Below, in pieces: positions 1-11,269 of a DNA stretch of 64,000 nucleotides. Within the stretch, counting starts at the first letter, position 1. Each line of letters begins with the position of its first letter. The notes beneath the pieces were generated by a model that was not told the origin of the DNA, did not search any database, and saw only the letters and a list, made by a program, of their open reading frames with translations. Source of the DNA: Forficula auricularia (lineage: Eukaryota > Arthropoda > Insecta > Dermaptera > Forficulidae). A program made the translations under genes and the position numbers. The stretch covers positions 24,106,875 to 24,170,874 of the forward strand of contig JALMQS010000128.1 in assembly GCA_024734495.1 (NCBI GenBank), written 5' to 3'.

Positions 1-202
1 TGCTTTGGCCCGAATAAAAAATTGATCGTTCAATGCCAAAAACCCCATGTTATTTAGATGGGAATCTTACATCGCTCTGAGGCACAGGTTAAAATTGAGA
101 TAGGGGCTTGAAACTTGGGGGATATTTTTTTTATTCATTTCGAACCTTATGAGGCTCTCCCAGCGTAAAAATTCGAAAATACCAAAATAAGGGCCAACCT
201 AA
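1..202. repeat. Arm of the 650-bp inverted-end element (W), truncated by the window edge
   Basis: This segment matches the right arm of the complete copy at 8106-8754 from its AATAAAAAATTGATCG start to its terminal CCTAAT. Only the right arm is visible. The terminal bases differ slightly (GGGCCAACCTAAT here against GGACCACCCTAAT), so it is an older copy. Confidence 0.75.
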
Positions 203-399
203 TGTACATATTATATCAGATTTTGTAAATAACAAGTGTTATGATATATATTTCAATAATAACGATGCAAGTCGCACACATCTAAAAGGTTTAACAAACA
301 CCACTCATTGGCGAATTTTAAGGTTTGAAGGCCCCGGAAGCTAGAACTAAAAAGGGCCCTATATTATTTATTTAATGATTTATTAGATAATATTTTGGA

Positions 400-471
400 T
401 ATTGTGGGGCTCCCCGGGGTTCATGGGCCCCTGACGGCCGCCCAGACTGCCCACGGTTAAATCCGCCGCTG
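400..471. mobile_element. hAT-type element, right end only
   Basis: GC-rich stretch ending GGTTAAATCCGCCGCTG, the reverse complement of a CAG..GCGGATTTA hAT terminus; the same terminus bounds the element ending at 59430 and appears near 56680. I could not find the matching left end or target duplication. Confidence 0.4.
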
Positions 472-1557
472 ATATCATCTATAATATTTGTATTGCATTT
501 CTGAAGAAAAATAAAGAATCTTCAGGAGTAGGAGTGAAGACGATTGTGACTGGCTTTCCTTGAGGATGATGAAGGACTGAAGATTATATATTTACGGAAA
601 GAGGGAGACAAAGAGAGAGTTTAATTCATTAAAAGTAATGGAAATTTCGTATGAATTGGTTCGGATCTTCTCTAATTTGAAAGTGTTGAGAGTTTGCAAT
701 GGAATGCAAAGGAAACTTTTTGTGGTAATTGTTCAATTTTTTCATCAAAACACCTGGTAGGATTAATATTTCTAGATAAAATGAAAAAATGTTGAATTAT
801 GAGTTTATGAAAGTCAAATCTTTCGCTTCCGAAATGCATCCAAGGTGGCAAGAGAATGAAGGCCGTCTCCACAAATTCGAACTAGAGGCGGTTAAAGAGA
901 ATTAGAAGTTGGGTGGACATCAAATAACGGCTAGACTTGAATGGAAAGTAGTTTTCTTTCGACAGATTTCGCTACGGAAGAAATGTGCACACTCGGGTCA
1001 GAAGTATTGTGACGTCCAAAAGATCTTTTCAAGATAATGAATTTAAAGAAAATGTCTGAAAATTTTTATTCTATGTCTGGAAAATTTTTATCAACACGCT
1101 TAGATAATTAACTATTGGAAAAGTGCATCTATTAACACCAAAGAAATTTACATCTATTAGTACATAAGTAAGGATTACAATGACTGTTATACTAATTATC
1201 TATAGATTAGATTAGACTTGCGAAACTAATTTACAATTTTGTGACTCTTTTGTATTAAATGAATTTTGGAAATAGGTTTTGGGAACAGAATTTAATTCAA
1301 ATTTAAAATAAGTAATAAATTACGTTGATTGTATCTTTATTTTGAATAAACATCAATAAAGTAAGGAAATAATAGTTTCGTTATATCCGGTCCATGATGA
1401 TGATGAAATTGTTAAATTTGTCTTTTTCGGTATATTATAACAATTTATATTAGAGATCGAAATTCATGTTTATGTATATAAACAAGTTTAATGATACATT
1501 AAAAACATCAAGAAAAATGTGACATCAAATAATTTTCAACATTTGATATTAATTTAG
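472..1557. other. Unassigned AT-rich sequence
   Basis: No coding exon, RNA gene or clear repeat boundary seen on either strand. Short runs of moderate GC around 880-1010 do not form an open frame with recognisable motifs. Confidence 0.5.
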
Positions 1558-1702
1558 AATTATATTAGGTTGGAGTTGGTGGTGTTTCACAAGATGAAAA
1601 ATAAAAATACAATTTTTTTTTTATAAATTTACTCTATATATTTCGAGTTCTTAACTCATCGTCAGAGCATTGAAACACCACCAACTCCAACCTAACATAA
1701 TT
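1558..1702. mobile_element. Short palindrome-flanked hammerhead element (family P)
   Basis: 145-bp unit with 32-nt inverted repeats (1558-1589 and 1671-1702) differing at one position; the arms contain TTAGGTTGGAGTTGGTGGTG. The loop carries a minus-strand hammerhead-like motif listed separately. It is too short to code for protein, so it must be non-autonomous. Confidence 0.75.
1633..1668 (-). ncRNA. Hammerhead-like motif, family P
   Basis: On the minus strand CTGACGA (1659-1665) is followed by one extra T, a perfect 5-bp stem II hairpin GAGTT-AAG-AACTC, then GAAAT. ATAT after the GAA can act as a minimal palindromic stem III. CUGACGA fits the CUGANGA hammerhead core. The extra nucleotide before stem II departs from the classical consensus. 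Stem I is not convincing here, so activity is uncertain. Confidence 0.5.
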
Positions 1703-2143
1703 TTAATAATGTTTCACTATAAACCAACACCGCGTTCCCTAAATTCGATTACTTTAGAATGTTCTATTTATAATTGGATTATATCGCTTTAGAAAGAATA
1801 TGAGGAATATGTATTTAATTACCTGATCGATCCGGAAGGCGAAACAGTGTGATAAAGTTTGTTGTCCGGCCTCGATCGGGCTGCTTAGAGAATTTAGAGT
1901 TGAAGATAGTCACGTTTCTCGGAAAGGTTGGAGTTTCCTATGGCGATTGGTGGAAAATTTTGATGTCCTGAAAATAAAGTAAATGAATATTACTAAAAAA
2001 AAAGGTGGGGGGATGAATTGATGTGTTTGGTTAAAGCAATTAACAAAATATATGGCTTTAAAAGAAAATCACAAAAAAGGAGGTCTCCAGGAAGGGATGA
2101 ATTGCCATTACAAAATGCATTTTGCAACATTGAAAGAAAAAAG
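1703..2143. other. Unassigned sequence
   Basis: AT-rich spacer between the palindromic element and the hAT element. A 68-codon frame at 2018-2224 runs into the hAT terminus and has no recognisable motif, so I do not call it a gene. Confidence 0.45.
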
Positions 2144-2151
2144 ATTTATAT

Positions 2152-2688
2152 CAGGGGTTCCCAAACTTTTCCGAGTCGCAGCGCCTTTTTTCAATTAAAA
2201 TTTTTAAATGGCGCCCTATCCTAACTAAAAGTACATACTAGTATATCAGAACAAAAAGCGTATTTGGTCTCTCTAAATATTCTTGTATTAGAAGTGATAA
2301 AAATATCAATAATTTATTTTTCTATGAAAATCAAAAATTCAGACTACAGGGGGGACCTTTTGTATATATTTCAGATTTTTTCGCGGGTTTCCAAGTTAAA
2401 TACTTTCGCTTTATATCAAAACAAAAAGCGTATTTGATCTCTCTAAATACTCTTGTAGTAGAATCGATAAAAATATCTTGGGAATTAATACTTTATTTTT
2501 CTATGAAAATAAAAAATTCAGACCACAGGGGGGGGACCCTTTGAATACATTTCAGATTTTTTTCAAGGGTGTCAAAGTAAAATTTTTCGGTTTATGTATG
2601 TCTAATCGTGTAAGAGATAAAAATGAATAATAAATAAATTTTTAGCTTTTCACTTTGTTTTTTGCGGCGTACAGTTTGGGAACCTCTT
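2152..2688. mobile_element. hAT-family MITE with 8-bp target duplication
   Basis: Bounded by CAGGGGTTCCCAAACTTTTC on the left and the complementary CAGTTTGGGAACCTCT on the right, a terminus typical of hAT (Charlie-like) elements. A perfect 8-bp target duplication ATTTATAT lies at 2144-2151 and 2689-2696. The inside has no transposase and consists largely of two tandem copies of a roughly 170-bp unit (listed separately). Confidence 0.85.
2246..2590. repeat. Two tandem ~170-bp units inside the hAT MITE
   Basis: Copy 1 begins ATATCAGAACAAAAAGCG at 2246 and copy 2 begins ATATCAAAACAAAAAGCG near 2414. Both continue through a TTTTTCTATGAAAAT block, CAGACYACAGG and a G-run, then TTTCAGATTTTTT. Internal tandem growth is common in non-autonomous hAT elements. 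Confidence 0.75.
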
Positions 2689-2696
2689 ATTTATAT

Positions 2697-4786
2697 AAAA
2701 AAAATGATTATTTGTAGAAATAAATACCGTATTGACCCGAATATAGCGAATTTTAAAAGATATCACCAGAAGTTGTCTTTATTTATCAAAGGCAGCTCGT
2801 ATTTAGAAGATAATCTCACGTGATTTCTTTAGAAATTTCAACTCTGCTATTAGTTATCAGTAATTTGAACTCTTATAAACAAATTTTACATTCGAGATCA
2901 TCTTATATCGGAGATTAATATCTTGAGGGGAAAAGGATTTTTACGCGGTTATTATTATTTTTTTTTTTTTTTTTTTAGAGCTTGAAATTTTTTGATCAGT
3001 CACATTTTTAAATCAAAATCGTTAAGAGCTGTTTTAAAATTTAGATCAGACAATATAACTTTGTCATAAATTAGTCAAAGCCTCTAAATTCAAGTAAGTA
3101 ATCCTAATTATTGGTTCAATGATCTAGCCCTGGGCTTTTCACATTGCGAGTCTCAATCCTTTAGTAGATAAATAAAATAGGTCGCGACAAATAAGAAAAA
3201 AGCCCCAAATAAGCAAATGAGAGAGAAGCATAAGTATTACTAGGTCACAATGCAAAAATGCTACTCTTGTAGTGGGGTCATAGTAAAAAAAAATTTGAAA
3301 TTTTAGTAAGAATTTTGAAAACTTGTATACATGTTACGCTCTGTAAAATTGCATATTTCTGGAAATAAGCAACATCAGACCAAGATCATTTCCTGAAGTA
3401 AGAAATGTCATTGACGATTTTAATCTATGGGAGTTTTATGAAAGGAAATCAAACTATTTGAATTTAATATTTTATTTATCTTAACTAAATTAAACAAAAG
3501 TGCATATCTAAATTATACATACTTTTTATTCATAAAATGAAACTTTTGTTAAAAAACTATCGAGAGTATAACATATTTACTAAAAATTAGATTGTTTGTC
3601 TGTAGTCTGATAGTTCACATATGTTTAAAATAATCAATAAAATTTGCTTATTACTTGAAATCGTCAAGCGATTTGCTTAATTCATGAATTCGACAAAATG
3701 TTGCTTATTTCACAAAATAGGCGTATCATTCACAGATATATTTCTAAAAATCACTATTTTAAATCAAGGGGCTTTGATAAAAAAGATCTGTAATCTCAGC
3801 TTCTTCAATTTTTTAACGAAAACACAAGATTTCCATTACTTCATATAGAAACCCTGTTTCTATTTGTTGTATGGAAATAAAATGAATTAATTAAAATAAA
3901 ATTAATAAATAGTTTAAGTAATTTGTGAACTAGTTACCGGTAGACGGGCCTATGATTGATGCGTTCCTGCTGCTTAGATGAACTCATACACCTTGAGTCT
4001 AGCCCACGAATTGGCTCTAGGGCTATGTGAAAACTCCCAGATTTTCTTCTGGATAATGTTGTCTCTGCGAATGAAAAAGGTTCTTCATTAAAAACAGAAA
4101 ATTCATTTGAATAATTCCTAAAATATATGTTTTCGTGATCCTATGTTCCAATGTTAAAGAAATTTCCAATTTATTTCATGCTATTGGTTTGGTTTGTGAG
4201 TCGGGAGGCTTAGGGGGCTCGCGCATGTGTCTGGATTTGGGGCCCGAGGGGGCATCGGTGTGTCTGATTACATTCAAGAAGATAACGTTAGCTGTGTCCA
4301 GGGAAATGGAGACAATAATGAGCTTTTGTTGGACCTAATGTCACTTGGCCGTTGCTTTGAAACAGACATCCCTTCCAATGCTGTATATTTATCGATTGGC
4401 AGGAGAGGTCGTTACGGTCACCCACACACCCACTCCAGTAAACCAATTTCATTTTTCTATTTTTTTTTTTTTTTAACAATTAGAATATTTATATGAAATA
4501 TGCTGATTGAGATTCGAAAAGTTTGTTTGTGTATCTAAAGTTAATTGTAGAGTTAAGCAGACAGAGGAGAGAAGCAAGAAATGAGACTACTTATGAAGCA
4601 ACAACATTCAAGGGAAACAAATAAGACAACATCAAAAACTCAGTTGATGATGGCTCGAAGAATGTTGGTTGGTCTTTCCAACGCACCCCTTTAGGTTTCT
4701 TAAAACGAGATGACGGTCAAAACTTACCTAGACGTGATAGCACCATATGTTTAACAGACTGATTTGTTGTACTGTGTTTTGCGCTC
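2697..4786. other. Unassigned AT-rich sequence
   Basis: No recognisable gene or bounded repeat. Poly-T at about 2957-2978 and 4460-4474. A small region of higher GC at 4200-4440 has overlapping frames of 63-89 codons on both strands, but none shows a known motif or splice context. Confidence 0.5.
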
Positions 4787-4929
4787 TTAATATTTACTGT
4801 CAATCCCAAACGAGCGGAGTGGTCGAGCGTGGAGATTAAAACAACAGAGAGACACAGAAACAACGTTTAGTGATAACAATCCAATAGAGACAAAGTATAA
4901 GTAGATAGCAGAGATACGAAGGCTGATGA

Positions 4930-6050
4930 AGGGCCTACTCTCAAAGGATAAGTACCTCGAGACTGTACGTGGAGTGTAAACGACAAACTGGCCTGTATTC
5001 CGTTCAGGCAAGATTCTAGAAAGGCACTGCCTCGACCATTGATTCGAGCCGGCGCTGCAGAATGCCCTGGCTGCCGCTCGCGAGTGCTGCCGGGATTCCG
5101 AACACCCGCCCTCCACCCACAACCCACAACCCACAACCCTTTGCTTAAGCAGACACCCCTGCGAGGTGTCAACCAACTACGCATTAAATGAGTTCGTCTC
5201 ATTCAGCTTTCAACAACTCAATTACACACAAATATCCATTCCACTTGAAATACAATAAAACCGGACAATTCACTAAATATAGCCCAAGCAAATAAATCAA
5301 TAATCTTTTTTTGTATATCGACGCTAGAAAGCAATCTTGCTGGATCTCGAAAAATGAAATTTTACAGGAAAATCAAAAAACGATTTCAAATTTTGATTGG
5401 AGAAAAATGTGTAACATTTTTCAAGAATTGTTTGCAGTTTCGGTGAATTAACAATTTTTAATGATCAATAATATTTATTTTGATTTAATATTTTCTTACC
5501 CAGAGTCAAAAGGCCATTCCTAGAATAATAGAAATTAAAAAATTAACCTCTTAAACAGGTCTGGACTTGTATTTGGCATCCTTGCCTTAGCTATTCTATC
5601 TGCGCCCTTTTTAGTCATTTTCCTCGATTAGAACTAATGAAAGAATCGCTCACACGCACATTTATTAAAGATACCTTATAATAATAATAAAATTAAATAT
5701 AAATTGTTCCTTTAAAATCTCAATAAAATCATCTAAGAAACTGCATTTTTGAACCAGACGTTCTAAAGCTAGAAAGCCCAAAATCTAATAGATTCTCTGC
5801 ATTGGAAATACAACTATTTTAGCACAAAAACCGACTTTCTACGAGTTTTCGTTCTAAGTTGTCGTATCTAAATCCAGACACAGAGATAAAAAAAGCATGT
5901 TTGAAAAGTATTTTTCTCCAAGTTTCAGACATTTTTAAGCAAAATAAGCAAAAAAAAAAAAAAGAGAAAATTGATTGAAAACTTTTGCGCGAATTCAATA
6001 CAAGGCTCGACCAACAGACAAGTTTCGCGAGTAATAATTCTTAAAATAAA
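4930..6050. repeat. Dispersed repeat S, copy 1
   Basis: About 1.1 kb with a GC-rich first part (4960-5180) and an AT-rich second part. The second part (TTTCGGTGAATTAA, then GGTCTGGACTTGTATTTGGC, then GAATCGCTCACACGCACATT, then TTTCTACGAGTTTTCGTTCT) recurs in the same order at 17365-18060 and 35640-36245. GC-rich first parts also precede the copies at 17080 and 52100. No long frame is shared between copies, so it looks non-coding; the element class is unknown. Confidence 0.7.
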
Positions 6051-6360
6051 ATAAGAATTTTAATTTTTAGGACCTCGTCAGTATTAAATTAAAACTCATA
6101 TTTGCAGAAATTTTTACGTATCTATTTAATTTTGAAAAGAAGCGGATTTTGATATTTTTATAACATTAATCGTACATTTGGTGGAAAAATTTTAAAATTT
6201 TGAACGTCATATCTAAATAAAAATGTATAATGGAATAAAAGTGATATTCGTATATTTTCGAGATACAGCAGAATTGCTCTCTAGTGACGATATAATAATA
6301 AGTTCCCATTTTTCTGAGAGTTTGACTCACTTTCCATCCACACATTAATTCCTGTGAATC
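6051..6360. other. Unassigned AT-rich sequence
   Basis: Spacer between repeat S and a family A hammerhead element. Nothing recognisable, though the start of the family A element may lie near 6300. Confidence 0.4.
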
Positions 6361-6417
6361 AATTGTAATAGACTGATGAAGAGGGCAAAGCCCTCGAAAC
6401 TATAGACTCGTTATAAA
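6361..6417 (+). ncRNA. Hammerhead-like motif, family A (copy A1)
   Basis: CTGATGA (6373-6379), one extra A, perfect 6-bp stem II GAGGGC-AAA-GCCCTC, GAAAC (6396-6400), TATA, then GAC where other copies have GTC. Flanking stem I strands (TTGTAATAGA before, TCGTTATAAA after) pair with one bulged base. The U-to-A change at the cleavage triplet would be expected to impair this copy. Confidence 0.65.
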
Positions 6418-6475
6418 TAAAATTTATAATTCCAGCAGAAGACACACTCTTTTATTGTCTTCTTCAAAAAAAGAC
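6418..6475 (+). mobile_element. 3' tail of a family A hammerhead element
   Basis: The stretch after the motif contains ATTCCAGCAGAAGACACACT and TTTTATTGTCT, shared with tails at 22090-22180, 24840-24930, 25137-25172, 54433-54530 and 56263-56360. The shared tail beyond the hammerhead shows that the motif belongs to a mobile unit. Confidence 0.65.
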
Positions 6476-6786
6476 TATTTTCTATATTTGGTAATAAGAT
6501 GAAATTCCAAAAGAAATATTCCATATAAAAATATATACCTACTCTTTAGCCCTTAAATTAAAAAACAAAAAAAAACAAAGATTTACCTAAATATATTTAA
6601 AGACAAAACTCTCATACATTCGTTTAATTTGATATTAAGTATTTTAATTACGAGTCAAATTAAAAAATGGGATTAAGATTGATATAATTTAATTCTAATC
6701 CATCATTCTAAATTCAAAATATAGAGATTATTTAACAAATTATAAAAAATTTAAATTAATTGTGATTTGAATAGAAGACATTAAAA

Positions 6787-7110
6787 AGATGTTTCACAAT
6801 AATTTATTGGAAACGTTTCCTTTTACACTTTTGAACCGACGTTTCGGAGAATCTTCCCTCCTCCAGGTTTCAAATGATCAATGAAGGAAGCATGTAACCA
6901 TTTTCCTTCTGTCTCCATTATCTGTGCTCGTTGGGGTTGTAGTGATATTTTTGAAAGGGCGACCGAAATGTCGGTTCACAAGTGTAAAAAGAAAAGCTTA
7001 TTTTAAATGGAATCATCTTTATATTTATCCTTGGGATGCTTTCCATTCAATCTTCAATTTTATATATCAATCAGTCCGACTCCAAGAAAAAAATATCTAA
7101 TAACTTAAAT
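6787..7110. mobile_element. Inverted pair of family B hammerhead elements, degenerate
   Basis: Minus-strand copy at 6838-6875: core CTGGAGG, GAAAC and GTC, with stem I TTTGAAACC pairing to GGTTCAAA (one bulge). A plus-strand remnant near 6945-6980 keeps GACCGAAATGTCGGTTCACA but has lost the core. A plus-strand tail with GATGCTTTCCATTCAA and CAGTCCGACTCC follows, like the tails of the copies at 7430 and 9531. Confidence 0.6.
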
Positions 7111-7175
7111 TAATTTTCAAAAATCTAATATAGGCAATGGATTGGGTAGGTAAGGGCTGGAAATTACCTTAATAC

Positions 7176-7341
7176 CAAGGAGTAAACCGCGATTGGAATT
7201 AGGTGTACACCGTCTTTGGAATTATGTGGAATTATTTTGGAATTCATTAGATAATGCACTTTCATCTATTGTCTTCTACTTGGAAATGAAAGTGGAAGTG
7301 GAAGTAGGTGTATAGAATATTAGGTCCCGGTTCACCCCTCG
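7176..7341. mobile_element. hAT-like MITE M, copy 1
   Basis: 166-bp element with ends of the CGAGGGGTGAACCGCGA type (degraded on the left to CAAGGAGTAAACCGCGA). The flanking 8-bp repeats CTTAATAC (7168-7175) and CTTGATAC (7342-7349) differ at one base. Two other copies lie at 24069-24220 and 38046-38200. The internal sequence, including TTGTCTTCTACTTGGAAATG, is conserved between copies. Non-coding. Confidence 0.8.
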
Positions 7342-7429
7342 CTTGATACTAACAAGATATGATATATAGGCAATTGTAACCAAATGGATTTATCCTGAAA
7401 AAGTTTTGAAGAATAAGAAACTATATTTC

Positions 7430-7620
7430 TATGAACCCTGAAGGAGAGAAGACCTCTGAAACGTCGGTTTCAAAAAATTGTAAAGGGAAAACTTTTCAAT
7501 AAATACATCTTTATTGGGAATAATATTTTTATTTATTTCTGGACTGCCTTCCATTCAATTCTCAACTATAAATCTACCAGTCCGTCCCAAAGAAAAACTT
7601 CTAACGTATATTTTATGTAA
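7430..7620 (+). mobile_element. Family B hammerhead element, copy B2
   Basis: Core CTGAAGG (7438-7444; last base of the consensus changed), stem II, GAAAC (7458-7462) and GTC, followed by GGTTTCAAA. The tail with TCTGGACTGCCTTCCATTCA and CCAGTCCGTCCC matches copy B3 at 9531-9690. The A-to-G change in the core makes this copy probably inactive. Confidence 0.6.
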
Positions 7621-7708
7621 ATGTTGTACTCAAAATGTGTCATTTTTATTTTATGTAGCCTTTAGTTTTCTGTTCTATGATGCCTCAGAGCATAAAAAAT
7701 ATATATAG

Positions 7709-7965
7709 AAATTAAACCATTTAGATTGGTAAACTTAATATTTAATATGGATTTGTATGATCTAATTTGAAAGCAAATGATTTATTAAAAATAATTTACG
7801 TGTCAAACGTGATAAGATGGTAGACAAATCAGTAGGTGGATGGGCGTAGATAAGGGTAAGATATATTCAAATTTATATTCGTTATATATATATATACATG
7901 TTTATTTGTATCAAGCAGAAGACAACTTAATTGATTTCTCTTTGTAAATTTTTTTCACGATTTCT
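7709..7965. repeat. Dispersed AT-rich repeat T, copy 1
   Basis: Shares AATTAAACCA, AATTTGAAAG, AAACGTGATAAGATGG, GGGCGTAGATAAGGGTAAGA and GAAGACAA in order with copies at 8950-9330 and 10317-10475. Each copy lies next to family B material, so it may be another part of that element. Confidence 0.6.
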
Positions 7966-8105
7966 AAAGGTTTTTATACTTAATACTCCGATTAAAGGTC
8001 ACTCTTTTAACCATCAGTTTCTGTTAACCGTCAATTTAAATTCTATTTTAAAATTTGAATATATACTTATGTAGCATGTCTAGAGCGTAAGTTCATGTAT
8101 GTACA

Positions 8106-8754
8106 TTAGGGTGGTCCTTATTTTGGGCATTTTCGAATTTTTACGCTGGCAGAGGCTCATATGGTTCGAAATAAATAAAAAAAAATATCCCCCAAGTTTC
8201 AAGCCCCTATCTCAATTTTAACCTGTGCCTCAGAGCGATGTAAGATTCTCATCTAAATAACATGGGGTTTTTGGCATTGAACAATCAATTTTTTAGTCGG
8301 ACCAAAGCAATGGTTTAAAAAATTTGAAACTATGTAGATTTCATCCTATAATAATAGTAGCTACCCTTCAGAATTTTTAAAGATTTGTAGCTATTATAAT
8401 TTTGGAGTCTATAACTTACTAACACTAAGATGGCAGTATTTTATCTAGCTGTAACTCCAAAATTATAAAATCTAAAAATCTGAAAAAACTCTGAAGGATA
8501 GCTACTATTATAAGGGTAAAGTTTACAGAAATTCAAATTTTTTGAAATATTACTTTCGCCGGAATAAAAAATTGATCGTTCAATGCCAAAAACCCCATGT
8601 TATTTAGATGGGACACTTGCATCGCTCTGAGGCACAGGTTAAAATTGAGATAGTAACTTGAAACTTTTAAGATATTTTTTTTTATTTATTTCGAACCATA
8701 TGAGTCTCTGCCAGCGTAAAAATTCGAAAATACCTAAAATAAGGACCACCCTAA
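8106..8754. mobile_element. Complete 650-bp element W with long inverted ends
   Basis: Left end TTAGGGTGGTCCTTATTTTG and right end complementary (AAAATAAGGACCACCCTAA); the two arms (about 8106-8300 and 8556-8754) pair over nearly 200 bp with few mismatches. The centre (8340-8530) has a second, shorter inverted repeat around CTACCCTTCAGAATTTTT. No coding capacity. A short identity between ends and flanks (ATT/AAT) leaves the target duplication ambiguous; TA is possible. Confidence 0.8.
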
Positions 8755-8949
8755 TATACATATGTATGTACTATTCCGTATTGTTTGTTTCTATAAAATA
8801 AAATACGGTGTATTTCCAGTTCGTAAACGTGCATTTTTATCATTCGGTCATATGCAAGGAATGGGGTGGGCTGTTGTTTAACGTTTTCTGTTATCCGTCT
8901 ATTTGATTATTCCAGTCTGAGGTTAATCTAATTCACTGTAACTAGATAT

Positions 8950-9330
8950 TGAAATTAAACCAATTTTTAATTTAAATTAGTAAACTTAATAAGCATTTGT
9001 TTGATTTAATTTGAAACCATATGATTTATTAATAATATTTTAGGTGTAAAACGTGATAAAATGGGAGATAAAGGGGTTGGTGGGCGTAGATAAGGTTAAG
9101 ATAACATATATATTCGTTATATATAGGTATATGAATATTTGCATCAAGCAGAAGACAATTTCATTGATTTCTCTTTATAAATTTTTTTCATGATTTCTAC
9201 ATTTTTTTATACTTAAATAATTGTGTGATGGTGGGGCGCCATTGGCTTTATTCTAAAATTTTTTTAGAGAATAAGAAACTATTGTATATTTCTATTTTCA
9301 TGTAAATGCTGTTGCTACTGTTTATTTGCA
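8950..9330. repeat. Dispersed AT-rich repeat T, copy 2
   Basis: Second copy of the repeat at 7709, with TGATAAAATGGGAGATAAAG, TGGGCGTAGATAAGG and CATCAAGCAGAAGACAA. The last block occurs again at 9330-9350, suggesting a partial internal duplication. Confidence 0.6.
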
Positions 9331-9527
9331 TCAAGCAAAAGACAACTTTATTGATTTCACTTTGTAAATTTTTTATGGTTAAAAATTTTGTGATTGGTGG
9401 GGTCGATGTGGAGGTCGCCATTTATCTTTATATTTAAAATTTTTTGGAGAATAAGAACTATATTTTGGTGTTGGCCAAATGTTTTGTTATGACCGAGGCC
9501 AGGGAAGGGAAAAAAAGAACTATATTT

Positions 9528-9690
9528 CAATGAGCCCTGAAGAAGGGAGAAGATCCTCCGAAACGTCGGTTTCAAAAAATTGTAAAGGGAAAACTTTCCA
9601 TTAAATACTTCTTTATTGGAAATAATCTTTTTATTTATTTCTGGACTGCCTTCCATCCAATCCTCAACTATAAATCTAGCAGTCCGTCCC
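9528..9690 (+). mobile_element. Family B hammerhead element, copy B3
   Basis: Hammerhead motif at 9528-9576: CTGAAGA core (9537-9543), extra A, stem II with bulges (GG(G)AG/CTCC), GAAAC (9560-9564), GTC (9565-9567), then GGTTTCAAA, the 3' strand of the family stem I. ACGU inside GAAACGUC is palindromic, as expected for a hammerhead that pairs as a dimer through stem III. The tail is shared with copy B2. The 99-codon minus-strand frame at 9357-9656 crosses this repeat and is spurious. Confidence 0.68.
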
Positions 9691-9718
9691 GAAAAACTTC
9701 AAACGTATTTTTATATAT

Positions 9719-10216
9719 CGTCGCCTTAGAGTGTAAACCTGCTAAATCCATTTTTCATCATGTAATTGGATATTAGCCGAACAAACGTATTCGCCTACTC
9801 GCTTAACTCTATGACATCTAGAGAATTGAACACTCTTCCTCCGACTGTTTTCCAAGCAACATAACATATAACCTTCAATCTTTCAAGACACGCATCCACG
9901 AACATCTTCAACTCCGACCCAATCCCTAAATCTCTTCTTATTTCCAAGATACAAAGGTCTACCGCGTACATCAGAGGTTGAACCTTTTCAGTGTAACTTC
10001 TTCTTGTATCAGTATCATTATAAACAATATATATATATATATATATGACATATTAATATCGTTCGAAAGAAAAAGAGATGAAGCATCGTCCAAGTAAAAC
10101 TGCTACTTCAAATTACGATAGTAAGTTGTAGAAAAAAAGTTAAATTTTGTTTGTTAATTGTCTGTCCTGTTAAATTTTCTTGCTGTGAGTTAGCAGGTTT
10201 ACACTCTAAGGCGACG
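9719..10216. mobile_element. 498-bp TIR element N, copy 1
   Basis: Left end CGTCGCCTTAGAGTGTAAAC, right end its complement (GTTTACACTCTAAGGCGACG). Flanked by ATAT on both sides, compatible with a 4-bp or TA-based duplication. A shorter copy is at 16571-16823. It interrupts the family B/T context found uninterrupted near 7600-7680, supporting insertion. A TA microsatellite lies at 10027-10046. No transposase frame. Confidence 0.8.
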
Positions 10217-10316
10217 ATATATGTTGTAGGTACTCCAAATGTTTCATTATTATTTTACGTATCCTTTAGTTTTCTACTCTATGAGGCGAATTAAAAATAA
10301 ATAAATAAATTAGATA

Positions 10317-10475
10317 TTGAAATTAAACCAATAATTTTTAATTTAGAAATTAATAAACTTAATAAGCATTTGTTTGATTTAATTTGAAACCATATGATTT
10401 ATTAATAATATTCTAGGTGTAAAACGTGATAAGAAGCGAGATAAAGGGGTGGGTGGGCGTAGATAAGGGTAAGTT
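10317..10475. repeat. Dispersed AT-rich repeat T, copy 3
   Basis: Third copy of the repeat at 7709 and 8950. It matches through GGGCGTAGATAAGGGTAAG and then changes abruptly into the GC-rich island at 10476. Confidence 0.6.
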
Positions 10476-10760
10476 GGGGATGAGTGTATCCCAGGTGGGG
10501 AGTAGAAGATGCGCCGGCGCCCCGGGGGTCTCTTCGGCAGCCTGGCTGTACTGCGACACGCCGATCTGGCCGCAGCGATCAATAGTTCCTCTCCTCGACT
10601 CCACGAAAACGACAACGCAGCCAGAACTTTGGATAAATAGAGCACAACGAGAGAGACGAACCTTGAACTTGCCATCGTCATAAGGAGCATACATGAGAGA
10701 GAGAAAAACACTGGACCAATCAACATTGGTTCATCTGTTGTTTTAATGAAATTGTTGTCT
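10476..10760. other. GC-rich island of unknown nature
   Basis: A CpG-containing block within AT-rich repeats. On the minus strand a frame from about 10684 begins MTMASSRFVSLVVLYLSKVL, a hydrophobic start resembling a signal peptide, followed by basic pairs (LPKRPPGRRR), but it runs into repeat T. Overlapping frames on both strands stay open because of base composition. It could be a first exon, a promoter or the GC-rich part of a repeat. I recognise no protein family. Confidence 0.3.
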
Positions 10761-11269
10761 AGGTCAGGAGATAGACAAGTGGAAGCAAGCTAGAAGCATT
10801 GGGGGAGAAGATTGGAGAGAATTGAGGAAGGAACCCTTGACAGGGAGTTTAATCTGCTCATGGGTGGGTGGAATTGGAAATCTAATAGCGGCTTCCAAAT
10901 GATAAGGCTAGTTTAAAAGAAAAGATTTTGTTTCGCCGAGAGTAGCAGAGTATATTACCAAATATAAATATGTACTTATATACATGGGCGTCTGCAGAAA
11001 AACTTTCAAGAGCGGCAAAGCTTGGACCTAAATAATTGCATTTTTAAATATTTTTTTTCACTAGTAGAATACTCTAATAGAGTGTGGCTAAATACGAAAA
11101 CACATACGGTACATTAAACATACATTAGTTTAGTTAGCCTAGGACAGAAGTAATGGGCTGTTAAAGAATTTTTTATTGGACTCCATGAGGGGGGCATGTG
11201 CACCCTCTTGTCCCCCTCTGCGGACGACCACGTGTGTATATACATTTTGTTAAGGGAGAATGGTGTGGG

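Noticed and set aside
4787..5202. Two overlapping minus-strand frames of 111 and 129 codons
   Set aside because: They cover the GC-rich head of repeat S; the frames are not conserved in the second copy at 17080 and contain no recognisable motif.
9357..9656. 99-codon minus-strand frame
   Set aside because: It crosses a family B hammerhead element and repeat T sequence, both non-coding.
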